64,000 nt of DNA from Leucobacter sp. OLIS6 (GCF_002752355.1 NZ_MRAV01000011.1:372001-436000); one strand, 5' to 3'; shown: positions 50,808-59,538, counted from the stretch's first letter. Numbers and translations: made by a program. The notes: generated by a model from the letters alone, not told the origin.

Positions 50808-51668
50808 ATGGAGTGGACGCTGCGCGAACTGCGGTGCTTCGTCGCGGTCGTCGACGCCGGATCGTTCACCGAGGGTGCCGCGCGGCTCTTCGTCTCGCAG
50901 GCCGCCGTCTCCCGGACCATCGCGGGCCTCGAACGCGGTCTCGGCGCGCAACTGCTGCGCCGGCTGCCGAACGGATGCACGCCGACACCGGCGGGGTGGG
51001 AGCTGCTGCCCGCGGCCCGGCGCGTGCTCGCCGAGGCCGACCGCTTCACCCGGTTCGCGCGATCCCGGCGGGAGGTGCTGCGGGTCGGATACGCCTGGGC
51101 GGCGCTCGGCGCGCACACGGCCCGGCTCCTGCGCGACTGGTCGCCCGCCGAATCCGGATCCGACCTCGAGCTGATGCGTGTCGAGACGGCGGAGGACAGC
51201 CTGCTCGACCAGCGCTGCGATGCCGCGATCATGCGTCGCCCGCCGAGCGATCCGGCGTTCGAGTCGACGGTGCTCGGGCACGAACGGCGCGTGGTCGCCT
51301 TCGCCGAGGATGACGCCGGCTGGGGCCGTCGGCGGCAGCTGAGCCTCGCCGAGATCTCCGAGCGCACCGTGGTGATCGACGTGCGCTCGGGCACCACCGA
51401 CGCCGGGTTGTGGGCCGGGAGCGGCGCACCGGAGTTCATCGAGTCGAACAGCGTCGACCAGTGGCTCGACCTCATCGCCGCCGGCCGCGGGGTGGGCATC
51501 ACCGCGGAGGCGACGTCTCACCATCACCGGAGGGACGGGGTGCGGTACCGCGGCATCTCCGACGTGAAGCCCGTGCCAGTGCTGCTCGTCTGGCGGCGCG
51601 GCGAGCGCGGTCCCGCGATCGACGCGCTCGTGGAGCGCGCGCGGGCGCTCTACGCAAGCGGGTCCTAG
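50808..51668 (+). CDS. LysR-family transcriptional regulator
   Basis: The 286-residue protein has the LysR winged helix in residues 1-62 (LRELRCFVAVVDAGSFTEGAARLFVSQAAVSRTIAGLERGLGAQLLRR). A periplasmic-binding-type effector domain follows, with SDLELMRVETAEDSLLDQRCDAAIM and a TTDAGLWAGS region. Effectors of LysR proteins are small metabolites, often related to the regulated gene. It is divergent from the EamA exporter and its stop lies four bases from the convergent hydroxyproline operon end. Confidence 0.92.
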   Translation: MEWTLRELRCFVAVVDAGSFTEGAARLFVSQAAVSRTIAGLERGLGAQLLRRLPNGCTPTPAGWELLPAARRVLAEADRFTRFARSRREVLRVGYAWAALGAHTARLLRDWSPAESGSDLELMRVETAEDSLLDQRCDAAIMRRPPSDPAFESTVLGHERRVVAFAEDDAGWGRRRQLSLAEISERTVVIDVRSGTTDAGLWAGSGAPEFIESNSVDQWLDLIAAGRGVGITAEATSHHHRRDGVRYRGISDVKPVPVLLVWRRGERGPAIDALVERARALYASGS

Positions 51669-51672
51669 GCCG

Positions 51673-53130
51673 CTACTCCAGGTCGAGGAACGCACCCAGC
51701 GGGAGCGGCTGCGCGACCGGACGCTTCGCCGAGGTGCTCAGCGAGCCCCGGGCGTCACCGCCGCTGAGGCACGACACCGCGAACCCGCAGACGCGCCCCT
51801 GGCACCAGCCCATTCCGGCCCGGGTCACCCCCTTCTCGGTGCGCAGGTCCTCGGCCGCGAGCTCCGCCCGGGCCTCGAGCAGGGCACCCGCCGAGACCTC
51901 CTCGCAGCGGCACACGATCGTCGACTCGGCGAGGCGATCCTGCCAGCCCGCGGGAACCGGGTGCGCGAGGTGCATCGCCTCCGCGAACCCGCGCTGCCGC
52001 GCGAGCGCCCGCAGCTCCCCGGGCGCGACCGGACCGGCCGCACCGGACACGGCCTCGGCGCCCGCCGAGCGTCCGGCGATCCGCCCCTCCAGCACCGCGA
52101 GCACGGCTCCGCCGACGCCCGTGAGCTCGCCCGCGAGGAACAGGCCGGGCACCGAGGCGCGCCCGCGCTCGTCGACCTCGCAGACGAGCGAGCCGTCGAC
52201 GTCCACGCGCGTCTCCGCACCGAGCTGCACGGGGAGTTCGAGCTGCGGGGTGAAGCCCCAGCCGAGGCCCACGCCGTCGACGCCGTCGATCACGCGCTCC
52301 GACCCGGGCACGACGCCGCCCGCGCTCGAGACGCGCGCCGTGCGCACCGCCTCGACCCGGTCTTCGCCCAGGATCTCGGTGATCACCGTTCGGACTCGAT
52401 ACGGGATCCGGTGCCGCAGGAACGTCCAGGCGTACTCGGCTCCCTCGAGCGCCTTCGCGGGCACGCCCGCCGCGCGGTGCGCGCGCGGCAGCCAGCCGGC
52501 GAGCGACGCCGATTCGCAGACCGCGGCGACCCCGCCGCCGGCCTGCACGATGTTCGCGGCGACGGGCAGCAGGAACGGTCCGGTGCCGGCGATCACGAAA
52601 CGGCGTCCCGGCAGCATGCCGTTCTGCTTCACGAAGGCCTGGATGCCGCCCGCCGCCATGACGCCGGGCAGATCCCAGCCGGGCACGGGCAGCTGCCGGT
52701 CGTAGCCGCCGGTGGCCAGGACGAGGCGCGACGCGCGGATCGACGGCACGGGTGCGGATCCAGCGCCGTGCGCCGGCGCGAGCTCGAGTGCGAAGCGATC
52801 GCCGCCCCCGGGGCCGCCGCCGATACGCCGGGCCATCCACACGCTCGTCGCGGGGAAGTACGCGATGGCACCCGAAGAGACACCGGAGTCGAACGCGGCC
52901 CGCAGCGCGAGGTACTCGCCCCAGCCGTGGTGGAACGCGCCGTCGTCGGTCACGCCCGCAGCCTCGGAGCGATGCCGCCAGAACTGGCCGCCGGGCTGCT
53001 CCGCGGCGTCGACCACCGCGACGCGCGCGCCCTGTGCGATCGCGGCGCCGGCGGCGGCCAGGCCCGCGGGTCCGGCGCCGACGATCGCGACGTCGAACGC
53101 GGGCGCCGCGCCCGTGCTCCGGGCGGTCAT
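51673..53130 (-). CDS. FAD/NAD-dependent oxidoreductase with BFD-like 2Fe-2S domain (D-hydroxyproline dehydrogenase alpha-type subunit)
   Basis: The 485-residue protein has a GAGPAGLAAAGAAIAQGARV FAD motif (about 17-36). The pyridine-dinucleotide fold covers the middle. A C-terminal BFD-like module has CRCEEV and CQGRVCG, which can bind a 2Fe-2S cluster. This is the large accessory subunit of opine/D-hydroxyproline dehydrogenases. With the 2Fe-2S protein and the FAD oxidoreductase upstream it should oxidise cis-4-hydroxy-D-proline to the pyrroline carboxylate and pass electrons to the respiratory chain. It is the last gene of the operon and overlaps the preceding gene by four bases. Confidence 0.88.
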   Translation of the reverse strand: MTARSTGAAPAFDVAIVGAGPAGLAAAGAAIAQGARVAVVDAAEQPGGQFWRHRSEAAGVTDDGAFHHGWGEYLALRAAFDSGVSSGAIAYFPATSVWMARRIGGGPGGGDRFALELAPAHGAGSAPVPSIRASRLVLATGGYDRQLPVPGWDLPGVMAAGGIQAFVKQNGMLPGRRFVIAGTGPFLLPVAANIVQAGGGVAAVCESASLAGWLPRAHRAAGVPAKALEGAEYAWTFLRHRIPYRVRTVITEILGEDRVEAVRTARVSSAGGVVPGSERVIDGVDGVGLGWGFTPQLELPVQLGAETRVDVDGSLVCEVDERGRASVPGLFLAGELTGVGGAVLAVLEGRIAGRSAGAEAVSGAAGPVAPGELRALARQRGFAEAMHLAHPVPAGWQDRLAESTIVCRCEEVSAGALLEARAELAAEDLRTEKGVTRAGMGWCQGRVCGFAVSCLSGGDARGSLSTSAKRPVAQPLPLGAFLDLE

Positions 53131-53438
53131 GCTGCGCCGCCTTCGGTCTCGGACGCCTCGGCTGCCTCGCCGCGCGGTCCGCCGGCCGAGCACACCCGCA
53201 TGCCCTCCTTCAGGGGGATCATGCACGCGCGCTGGCCCGATTCCCCGTCGATCTCGACGAGGCAGTCGAAGCAGACGCCGATCCCGCAGAAGAGGCCACG
53301 CGGCTTGCCCTCGCGGGTCGTGCGCCAGGCCGTGCGACCGGTGGAGATGAGCGCGGCGGCGACGCTCGCGCCCGGTTCGGCCTCGATCGGCTCGCCGTCG
53401 AAGCTCGCGCGCACGCGCTCGCCGGGATCGGGGCTCAT
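53127..53438 (-). CDS. 2Fe-2S ferredoxin-like subunit
   Basis: The 103-residue protein has a plant-type ferredoxin fold. The cluster ligands are in GLFCGIGVCFDCLVEIDG (three Cys in CxxxxCxxC spacing) and QRACMIPLKEGM (fourth Cys). An N-terminal strand pair (ERVRASFDGEPIEAEPGASVAAAL) precedes it. It is the middle subunit of the heterotrimeric D-hydroxyproline dehydrogenase type. It overlaps both neighbouring oxidoreductase genes by four bases. Confidence 0.9.
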   Translation of the reverse strand: MSPDPGERVRASFDGEPIEAEPGASVAAALISTGRTAWRTTREGKPRGLFCGIGVCFDCLVEIDGESGQRACMIPLKEGMRVCSAGGPRGEAAEASETEGGAA

Positions 53439-54637
53439 GCGGACGCCTCCTCGGGTGCGGGTGCGGCCTCGGGATGCGCGGCCAGGAACTCGGGTTCGTC
53501 GAAGCGCTCGGGCCGGAACGGCGCGAGCGGCAGCTCGGGGTCGGCGCCGGCGATGGCCTGGGCCAGCAGCTTGCCGGTACCCGCTGCGAGGCCGATGCCG
53601 GCGCCCTCGTGGCCGCAGGCGTGCCAGAGACCGGGTGCGCGGGGGTCGGGGCCGATCACGGGCAGGTGATCGGGGCAGTACGGGCGGAAGCCGTGGTAGT
53701 GCCGCAGGATCCGGGTGCGTTCGAGGAACGGGAAGAGCTGGATCGCGTTGCCGGCGATGGTGCGCAGCGCCTCGGCGCTGATCGCGCCGTCGAAGCCGAC
53801 GCGCTCGCGGCTCGACCCGATGAGGATCGTGCCGGCCGGAGTGCCCTCGACCACGGGCGAGGCCTGCAGGCCGGCGTCGGAGCTGCCGACGTTGTCGACG
53901 TACTCGGCGGCGTAGACCTTGTGGTGCACCATCGGCCGCAGCGGTTCGGTGACCAGCACGAAGCCGCGGCGCGGCAGCACGGGCACGTTCACCCCGGCCA
54001 TCCCGGCGAGTTGACCGGCCCAGGTGCCGGTGGCGTTGACGACGTGCGCGGCCGAGAAGGCACCGCGCGGGGTGCGGACGCCGGTGACGCGGTCCCCGTC
54101 GCGCAGGAAGCCGGTGACGGGTGTGCGCACCTCCAGGCGCGCGCCGAGGTCCCGCGCGAGCCGCAGCAGTCCGGTCGCCGCGAGGATCGGCTGCACCTGG
54201 CTGTCCTCGGGGTAGAACGCGGCGCCGAGCGCCCGGTCGGTGACGTGCGGTTCGAGCTCGCGGAGCCCGGCGACGTCCAGGCGCTCGGCGACGATGCCGA
54301 AGTCGCGCTGCGACGCCGAGAAGCGCTCGAGCGAGGCGAGACTGCTCTCGCGCGAGGCGACGATGATGCCGCCCTTCGCCTCGAACTCCCAGCGGTGGCC
54401 GTGCTCGGCGAGCTCGCCCTTCCAGAGATCGAGCGAGTACCGGGTGAGCTCCAGCTCGGGGCCGAGCTCCTTGTCGGAGACGAGGATGTTGCCCTCGCAG
54501 CGCGAGGTGGTGCCGCTCGCGGGCAGATCCCGTTCGAGCACGGTGACCGAGAGGCCCGCGCGGGCGGCGAAGTAGGCGGTGGCGGCTCCGATGATCCCGG
54601 AGCCGATGATGAGGACGTCGGAGGTTCGGCGGGTCAT
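53435..54637 (-). CDS. FAD-dependent amino-acid oxidoreductase (D-hydroxyproline dehydrogenase beta-type subunit)
   Basis: The 400-residue DAO-family flavoprotein has the FAD motif DVLIIGSGIIGAATAYFAARAGLSVTVLE (8-36) and a C-terminal CGHEGAGIGLAAGTGKLLAQ typical of the family. The middle carries HVVNATGTWAGQLAGM. Together with the 2Fe-2S and BFD subunits it forms the LhpBEF-like complex that oxidises cis-4-hydroxy-D-proline. Related substrates such as D-proline or sarcosine are possible. Its ATG overlaps the GntR stop. Confidence 0.9.
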   Translation of the reverse strand: MTRRTSDVLIIGSGIIGAATAYFAARAGLSVTVLERDLPASGTTSRCEGNILVSDKELGPELELTRYSLDLWKGELAEHGHRWEFEAKGGIIVASRESSLASLERFSASQRDFGIVAERLDVAGLRELEPHVTDRALGAAFYPEDSQVQPILAATGLLRLARDLGARLEVRTPVTGFLRDGDRVTGVRTPRGAFSAAHVVNATGTWAGQLAGMAGVNVPVLPRRGFVLVTEPLRPMVHHKVYAAEYVDNVGSSDAGLQASPVVEGTPAGTILIGSSRERVGFDGAISAEALRTIAGNAIQLFPFLERTRILRHYHGFRPYCPDHLPVIGPDPRAPGLWHACGHEGAGIGLAAGTGKLLAQAIAGADPELPLAPFRPERFDEPEFLAAHPEAAPAPEEASA

Positions 54638-55365
54638 GCGCTCCCGTCCTCATCGGATCCCGGCGGCGCCTCGGAACGGTCGATCTGGCCCGTCGCCCAC
54701 GACTTGCGTGCGTGGCCGATGTGCTCGCGCATGAGGCGCTCCGCGGCGGCGCCGTCGCCCGCGCGCAGCAGTTCGATGAGGCGGTGGTGCTCGCCCGCGC
54801 TCTCGGCGAGGCGGCCGTCGCGCGCGAGCGTGGCGATGCCGTACATGCGGGTGCGCACGCGCAGAGAGGTGGCGAGCGAGACGAGCTGCGGGTTACCGGT
54901 GAACGAGAGTACGAGCGCATGGAACTCGCGGTCGTCGCGCAGGTACTCGACGAGGTCCTCGCGTTCCGCCGCGCGACGGCAGGAGTCGGCGAGGCGCGTC
55001 AGCTCCTCGTAGGCCGCCTCGGGAACGTTGCCGACGACGCCGTGCATCGACGGCGGCTCGACGAGCAGTCGGATCTCGGCGAGGTCGTCGAGATCCGACT
55101 GGCTCATCGCGGTGACGCGGAAGCCCTTGTTCTTGATCGTCTCGACGAGGCCCTCGCGCGCCAGATCCATCATCGCCTCGCGCACGGGCGTCGCCGAGAC
55201 GCCGAGCGCCTGGCCGAGCGTGGGCGCCGAGACCAGCGAACCCTCGGCGAGTTCGCCGGTGATGATCGCGGTGCGCAGCTGGTCGAGCACGGTCTCGCGC
55301 AGGTTCAGCGGACGCTTGAGCGGCGTGAGACGGGCGCGGGGCTCGCGGGCGGGGACGGTCGACAT
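54634..55365 (-). CDS. GntR-family (FCD-domain) regulator of the hydroxyproline operon
   Basis: The 243-residue protein has a GntR winged helix (LRTAIITGELAEGSLVSAPTLGQALGVSATPVREAMMDLAREGLVETIKNKGFRV, about 27-85). An all-helical FCD effector domain follows, with the D...H...H metal-binding pattern (REFHALVL, EHHRLIELL, REHIGHARK). It is in the middle of the operon, ten bases after the OCD gene. It probably binds the TGTGACATTGCACA palindrome upstream of the first gene and responds to hydroxyproline or a breakdown product. Confidence 0.92.
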   Translation of the reverse strand: MSTVPAREPRARLTPLKRPLNLRETVLDQLRTAIITGELAEGSLVSAPTLGQALGVSATPVREAMMDLAREGLVETIKNKGFRVTAMSQSDLDDLAEIRLLVEPPSMHGVVGNVPEAAYEELTRLADSCRRAAEREDLVEYLRDDREFHALVLSFTGNPQLVSLATSLRVRTRMYGIATLARDGRLAESAGEHHRLIELLRAGDGAAAERLMREHIGHARKSWATGQIDRSEAPPGSDEDGSA

Positions 55366-55374
55366 GGGATCTCC

Positions 55375-56340
55375 TCAGTTCTCCCTGGCGAGCCGGCCCT
55401 CGGCGAACACCACGGAGGCGCAGATCAGATCCTCCCATGACATCCCGACACCCGTGTAGACGGCGGGGCGTCCCGGGGTGCGGACGACGCGTCCCGAGAC
55501 CAGGTCGTGCAGGTTCGCGGGAGGGGTCGATTCCCACATGGCATCGTCGATCGCGGTGGCCAGATTGCCGTTCTCGCGGCGGGCGGAGGCCCGGCCCTCG
55601 ACCACGATGTCGGCGCGCGAGACGAGGGCGTCGTCCAGTTCGCGGAGTCCGCGCCCGTGCGTGCCGACGGCCGCGACGACGGCGTGGTCGCGCACGAGCG
55701 AGCCGTCGAAGAGGGGTGCGCTCGCGCTGGTGACGCACAGGATCACGTCGGCCTCGCGTACCGCGTCCTCGGGATCCGACGTGCGATCGCGGAACTCGAT
55801 GGGAGCGACCGCTTCACGGAGCGCCGCGACCCGTTCGGGGCGGCGGCCGACGACGTCGAATCGCGCGCCGGGGAACGCGGTGAGCGCCGCTGCGATGTGA
55901 CTCGCGGCCTGCACGCCGGCGCCGAAGACGAGCACGCGAGGCTCGGCGGGCAGCTCGGCGCCGAGCGGTGCCGAGCCGGCCAGCGCGCGCACGGCGGTGA
56001 GGGCGACCGCCGGCGTGCGGATCGCGGTGAGGCTCGCGCCCTCCATCACGGCGACGGGTGCCAGCGTGTCGGACGAGTAGAGCACGTAGAGGCCCTGGAT
56101 CTTCTCGAGGCCGCGCGCGGGATTGCCCGGCGCGACGGTCAGCGCCTTGAGGCCGCTGTACTCCGCGCCCTGCGCGGGCATGAGCAGGAACTCGCCGTCC
56201 GGCGCGGGGCTGAACAGGCGCGGGCCGTCGAGCTCGGGATCCACGCCGTTCAGCAGGCCCTCGCGGATCGCGCGCATGGCGCGGTCGTAGGGGAGCGCGG
56301 CGCGGACGGCGTCAGCGTCGAAGTAGGGGAGGGAGGTCAC
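55375..56340 (-). CDS. Ornithine cyclodeaminase/mu-crystallin family reductase
   Basis: The 321-residue protein has the OCD family's Rossmann motif VLVFGAGVQAASHIAAAL (about 130). It also has MPAQGAEYSGLKALTVAPGNPARGLEKIQGLYVLYSS and SLTAIRTPAVALTAVRAL. In hydroxyproline clusters this family acts as an NAD(P)H-dependent delta1-pyrroline-2-carboxylate (or hydroxy-) reductase rather than a cyclodeaminase. It starts at GTG 56340, overlapping the epimerase stop by four bases. Confidence 0.88.
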   Translation of the reverse strand: MTSLPYFDADAVRAALPYDRAMRAIREGLLNGVDPELDGPRLFSPAPDGEFLLMPAQGAEYSGLKALTVAPGNPARGLEKIQGLYVLYSSDTLAPVAVMEGASLTAIRTPAVALTAVRALAGSAPLGAELPAEPRVLVFGAGVQAASHIAAALTAFPGARFDVVGRRPERVAALREAVAPIEFRDRTSDPEDAVREADVILCVTSASAPLFDGSLVRDHAVVAAVGTHGRGLRELDDALVSRADIVVEGRASARRENGNLATAIDDAMWESTPPANLHDLVSGRVVRTPGRPAVYTGVGMSWEDLICASVVFAEGRLAREN

Positions 56341-57344
56341 AGCAGGAACCCCCTCGGGAAGGGATCGCTCGGGTCGAGCATGTACTGGGCGGTGCCCGTG
56401 ATCCAGGCGCGGCCGGTGACGGTGGGGATCACGGCCGGGCGGCCGGCGACCTCGGTCTCGGCGATGAGGCGCCCGACGAAGCGGGAGCCGATGTACGACT
56501 CGTTGACGAAGTCCGTGTCGAGGGTGAGCTCGCCTCGGGCATGCAGCTGCGCCATGCGGGCGCTCGTGCCGGTGCCGCAGGGGGAGCGGTCGAACCAGCC
56601 GGGATAGATGGCCATCGCGTGGCGGGACCGTTCGGCGGTCGAGCCGGGCGCCTTCAGGTAGACGTGGTGGCAGCCGCGGATGTCGTCGCGCTCCGGGTGC
56701 ACGGGCTCGTCGGCCTCGTTGATGGCGTCCATGATCGCGAGGCCGGCCGAGAGCAGCTCGTCCTGGTTCGCGCGATCCTCGCGCCACTCGATGCCGAGGG
56801 ATTCGAGGTCGACGATCGCGTAGAAGTTGCCGCCGAACGCGAGATCGTAGGCGACGGTGCCGATCCCGGGGACTTCGACGCTGGCGCCCAGCCGCTCGGA
56901 GAACGACGGCACGTTGGTGATGGTGACGCTGTCGGCGTGGCCGTCGGTAACCGCGACCTCGGCGATGACGAGGCCCGCGGGGGTGTCGAGCCGGATCGTG
57001 GTGACGGGCTCGGTGACCTCGACCATGCCGGTCTCGACGAGCACGGTCGCGACGCCGATGGTGCCGTGGCCGCACATGGGCAGCAGGCCGGACACCTCGA
57101 TGTAGAGCACGCCCCAGTCGCAGTCTTCGCGGGTGGGCGGCTGCAGGATCGCGCCGCTCATCGAGGCGTGGCCGCGGGGCTCGAACATGAGCAGCTGCCG
57201 CAGCTCGTCGTTGTTCTCGATGAACCAGGTGCGGCGCTCGGCCATGGTCTTGCCGGGGATCACCCCGACGCCGCCGGTGATCACGCGGGTGGGCATGCCC
57301 TCGGTGTGGGAATCGACGGCGTGGTAGACGTGCGAGGTGCGCAT
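56337..57344 (-). CDS. Proline racemase family enzyme, probable 4-hydroxyproline 2-epimerase
   Basis: The 335-residue protein has both catalytic cysteines: MCGHGTIG (Cys91) and SPCGTGTSA (Cys256). Two Cys indicate an epimerase or racemase; the related trans-3-hydroxyproline dehydratases have Thr at one site. It should convert trans-4-hydroxy-L-proline to cis-4-hydroxy-D-proline. I place the start at ATG 57344 (MRTSHVYHAVDSHTEGMPTR), the family N-terminus. An upstream in-frame extension runs through a repeat and is not conserved in type. Confidence 0.93.
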   Translation of the reverse strand: MRTSHVYHAVDSHTEGMPTRVITGGVGVIPGKTMAERRTWFIENNDELRQLLMFEPRGHASMSGAILQPPTREDCDWGVLYIEVSGLLPMCGHGTIGVATVLVETGMVEVTEPVTTIRLDTPAGLVIAEVAVTDGHADSVTITNVPSFSERLGASVEVPGIGTVAYDLAFGGNFYAIVDLESLGIEWREDRANQDELLSAGLAIMDAINEADEPVHPERDDIRGCHHVYLKAPGSTAERSRHAMAIYPGWFDRSPCGTGTSARMAQLHARGELTLDTDFVNESYIGSRFVGRLIAETEVAGRPAVIPTVTGRAWITGTAQYMLDPSDPFPRGFLL

Positions 57345-57402
57345 TGCGTTCCTTGGATGTTCGGGGCTCGATGCGGGTGGGTCGGCGGGGATCCTGGCCG
57401 CC

Positions 57403-57460
57403 GATCGAGCAAGCGGAGCGAGTCGAAATCCAGGATCCCGCATCGCTCCGCTCGTCCGGC
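57403..57460. repeat. Intergenic inverted repeat, same family (copy 3)
   Basis: CGATCGAGCAAGCGGAGCGA runs into GTCGAAATCCAGGATCC, and the right side reads CATCGCTCCGCTCGTCCGGCGG. The stem GCGGAGCGA pairs with TCGCTCCGC. It lies between the deaminase and epimerase genes of one operon, so it is probably an attenuator or RNA-processing site. Confidence 0.72.
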
Positions 57461-57467
57461 GGGGTGC

Positions 57468-58373
57468 TTACTTGTCGTAGCCCTTGGCCACGGCCGCCCG
57501 GGTGTCGGCGATGATCCGGTCGGCGACGCTCTGCGCGAGCGGCAGGCGCGGGGGACGGCAGGCGCCGCCCTTGCGGCCGAGCACGTCCATCGAGAGCTTG
57601 ATGGCCTCGACGAACTCCGTCTTCGAGTCCCAGCGCAGCAGCGAGTGCAGGTCGCGGTAGATCTCCTGGCCGCGCACCAGGTCCTCGACGTTGCCCGAGG
57701 TGCAGAGCTCGAAGAGCTCGATGCACGACTTCGGGATCGCGTTCGGGTAGCCCGAGACCCAGCCGACGGCGCCGGCGAGGCCGACCTCGAGCACCGTGTC
57801 GTCGGTGCCGATGAGGATGTCGAGGGTCGGAGCGAGCTCCTTGATCTCGTAGATGCGGCGCGGGTCGCCCGAGAACTCCTTGATGCCGACCATGTTGCCC
57901 GCGGCATGGATCTCGGCGACGAGCTCCGGCACGAGGTCGACCTTGGTGTCGATCGGGTTGTTGTAGGCGACGACGGGGAGGCCGACCGAGGCGACCGTGG
58001 CGTAGTGGTGCTTCACCTGCTCGTGGTTCGCGCGGTAGACGTTCGGGGGCAGCTGCATGACGCAGCTCGCGCCGGCGTTCGCGGCCTGCTCGGCCCAGTG
58101 CGCCGACTGGAGCGCACCGTAGGCGCCGGTGCCGGCCATGACGGTGAAGCCCTCGGGCGAGGCCTGCACTGCGGTCTCGACGACCTTCGCGCGCTCGACG
58201 TCGCTGAGGTTCTGGTACTCGCCGAGCGAGCCGTTGGGTGCGACGCCGTCGCAGCCGTTCTCCGCGAGCCAGGCGACGTGCTCCGCGTAGGAGTCGTAGT
58301 CGACCGACAGGTCGTCGTTGAAGGGCAGAGCGGTGGCGACGATGACGCCGTGCCAGGGCTTCTTCTCGGTCAT
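57468..58373 (-). CDS. DHDPS/NAL-family lyase, probable pyrroline-4-hydroxy-2-carboxylate deaminase
   Basis: The 301-residue TIM barrel belongs to the dihydrodipicolinate synthase family. It has GVAPNGSLGEYQNLSDVERAKVVE (the phosphate-like loop), VVAYNNP with the catalytic Tyr and GIKEFSGD with the Schiff-base Lys (about 165). Within this operon it should deaminate the oxidised hydroxyproline product to 2-oxoglutarate semialdehyde. The dedicated semialdehyde dehydrogenase is not in the window. It is the promoter-proximal gene of the operon. Confidence 0.9.
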   Translation of the reverse strand: MTEKKPWHGVIVATALPFNDDLSVDYDSYAEHVAWLAENGCDGVAPNGSLGEYQNLSDVERAKVVETAVQASPEGFTVMAGTGAYGALQSAHWAEQAANAGASCVMQLPPNVYRANHEQVKHHYATVASVGLPVVAYNNPIDTKVDLVPELVAEIHAAGNMVGIKEFSGDPRRIYEIKELAPTLDILIGTDDTVLEVGLAGAVGWVSGYPNAIPKSCIELFELCTSGNVEDLVRGQEIYRDLHSLLRWDSKTEFVEAIKLSMDVLGRKGGACRPPRLPLAQSVADRIIADTRAAVAKGYDK

Positions 58374-58433
58374 TGCGAGCGGTTCCTTTCGGGCGGTCCG
58401 GGTGCCGATCGGTCCCGGGAAGTCTCTATGGTG

Positions 58434-58447
58434 TGTGACATTGCACA
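58434..58447. promoter_or_regulatory. Probable GntR operator TGTGACATTGCACA
   Basis: A TGTG-N6-CACA palindrome lies 61 bases upstream of the deaminase ATG. On the minus strand TTGCAC, an 18-base spacer and TAGCTT (just upstream) could be -35 and -10, putting the palindrome at the start site. FCD-type GntR proteins bind sites of this kind. It is the best candidate operator for the operon's own GntR. Confidence 0.6.
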
Positions 58448-58576
58448 AGCTAGCACGCTCCCGTTCCGGGGTGCAAGGAGCGATCCGCGCGAGCCGATTG
58501 CCGATGTCGGAGGTGAGGCGCACAATGGCTCCAGAGCACCGCCGATCCGGGGCGCGCCACCTGCTGAGGAGCCATC

Positions 58577-59008
58577 ATGACCGTTCGCCTGAACCCCTAT
58601 CTCTCCTTCCGCGGCAACGCCCGCGAGGCGCTCGAGTTCTATCGATCCGTGCTCGGAGGCGAACTGCGCATCATGGAGTACCGCAGCATCCCGGGCATGA
58701 TGGGCGGCGACGCCGAGGGCGACAAGGTCATGCACGGACAGCTCGAGACGGCCGATGGACTCACGCTCATGGCAGCGGACATCCCCGATTCGATGGCCGA
58801 CGACCCGGTGTCGGCCGGCGGCGGCACCTCGGTCTGCGTCTCGGGCGACGATGCCGAGCGGTTGACCGCGCTCTGGGAAGCGCTCCTCGACGGCGCAGAG
58901 GTGCGGATGCCGTTCGACCGCGCGCCGTGGGGCGACACCTTCGGCGACCTGCGCGACCGCTTCGGAATCACCTGGATGATCAGCCTCTCCGCGGCCGGAA
59001 CGGAGTAG
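58577..59008 (+). CDS. VOC-family protein (PhnB-like)
   Basis: The 143-residue protein follows the PhnB/DUF1338-like VOC outline: LNPYLSFRGNAREALEFYRSVLGGELRIMEY at the start, MHGQLETADGLTLMAADIPD in the middle and PWGDTFGDLRDRFGITWMISL at the end. No obvious metal triad is complete, so its activity is unknown. It is divergent from the hydroxyproline operon and ten bases from glutathione peroxidase. Confidence 0.9.
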   Translation: MTVRLNPYLSFRGNAREALEFYRSVLGGELRIMEYRSIPGMMGGDAEGDKVMHGQLETADGLTLMAADIPDSMADDPVSAGGGTSVCVSGDDAERLTALWEALLDGAEVRMPFDRAPWGDTFGDLRDRFGITWMISLSAAGTE

Positions 59009-59018
59009 CGTCGGATCC

Positions 59019-59531
59019 ATGAGCCCTGCATCGATCCGCGAGATCCCCGTCACCCTCCTCTCCGGAACAGAGACTCGCTTCGGCGACCTCGCCCCCGGAG
59101 CGGCGCTCGTCGTCAACGTCGCCTCCAAGTGCGGCTTCACCCCGCAGTACGGCGGGCTCGAGGAGCTGCACCGCGAGTTCGGCGAGCAGGGCCTCGCCGT
59201 GATCGGCATGCCGTGCAACCAGTTCCTCCGTCAGGAGCCCGGCACGTCGGACGAGATCTCCGAGTTCTGCCAGGTCAACTACGGCGTCACCTTCCCGCTG
59301 CTCGAGAAGGGCAAGGTGAACGGCCGCGGCCGGCACGCCCTGTTCGAGGAGCTGCGCCGCGGCAAGGATGCGGAGGGGCGCGGCGGCGTCGTCCGCTGGA
59401 ACTTCGAGAAGTTCGTGGTGTGGCCCGACCCGGCGAACGGCGGGCAGCCGCGCATCGTGCGCTTCCGCTCGACCGTCGAGCCGCAGGATCCGGCGCTGCG
59501 CGCTGCGATCGAGAGCGCGCTGGCGGGCTGA
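59019..59531 (+). CDS. Glutathione peroxidase family thiol peroxidase
   Basis: The 170-residue protein is a complete GPx: peroxidatic Cys38 in VNVASKCGFTPQYGGLEEL, the second motif IGMPCNQFLRQEPGT with the resolving-type Cys and Gln, and the Trp motif VVRWNFEKFVV. In actinobacteria such enzymes normally use thioredoxin or mycoredoxin rather than glutathione. It follows the VOC gene closely and converges on the PucR gene (7-base gap). Confidence 0.94.
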   Translation: MSPASIREIPVTLLSGTETRFGDLAPGAALVVNVASKCGFTPQYGGLEELHREFGEQGLAVIGMPCNQFLRQEPGTSDEISEFCQVNYGVTFPLLEKGKVNGRGRHALFEELRRGKDAEGRGGVVRWNFEKFVVWPDPANGGQPRIVRFRSTVEPQDPALRAAIESALAG

Positions 59532-59538
59532 GGCGGGG

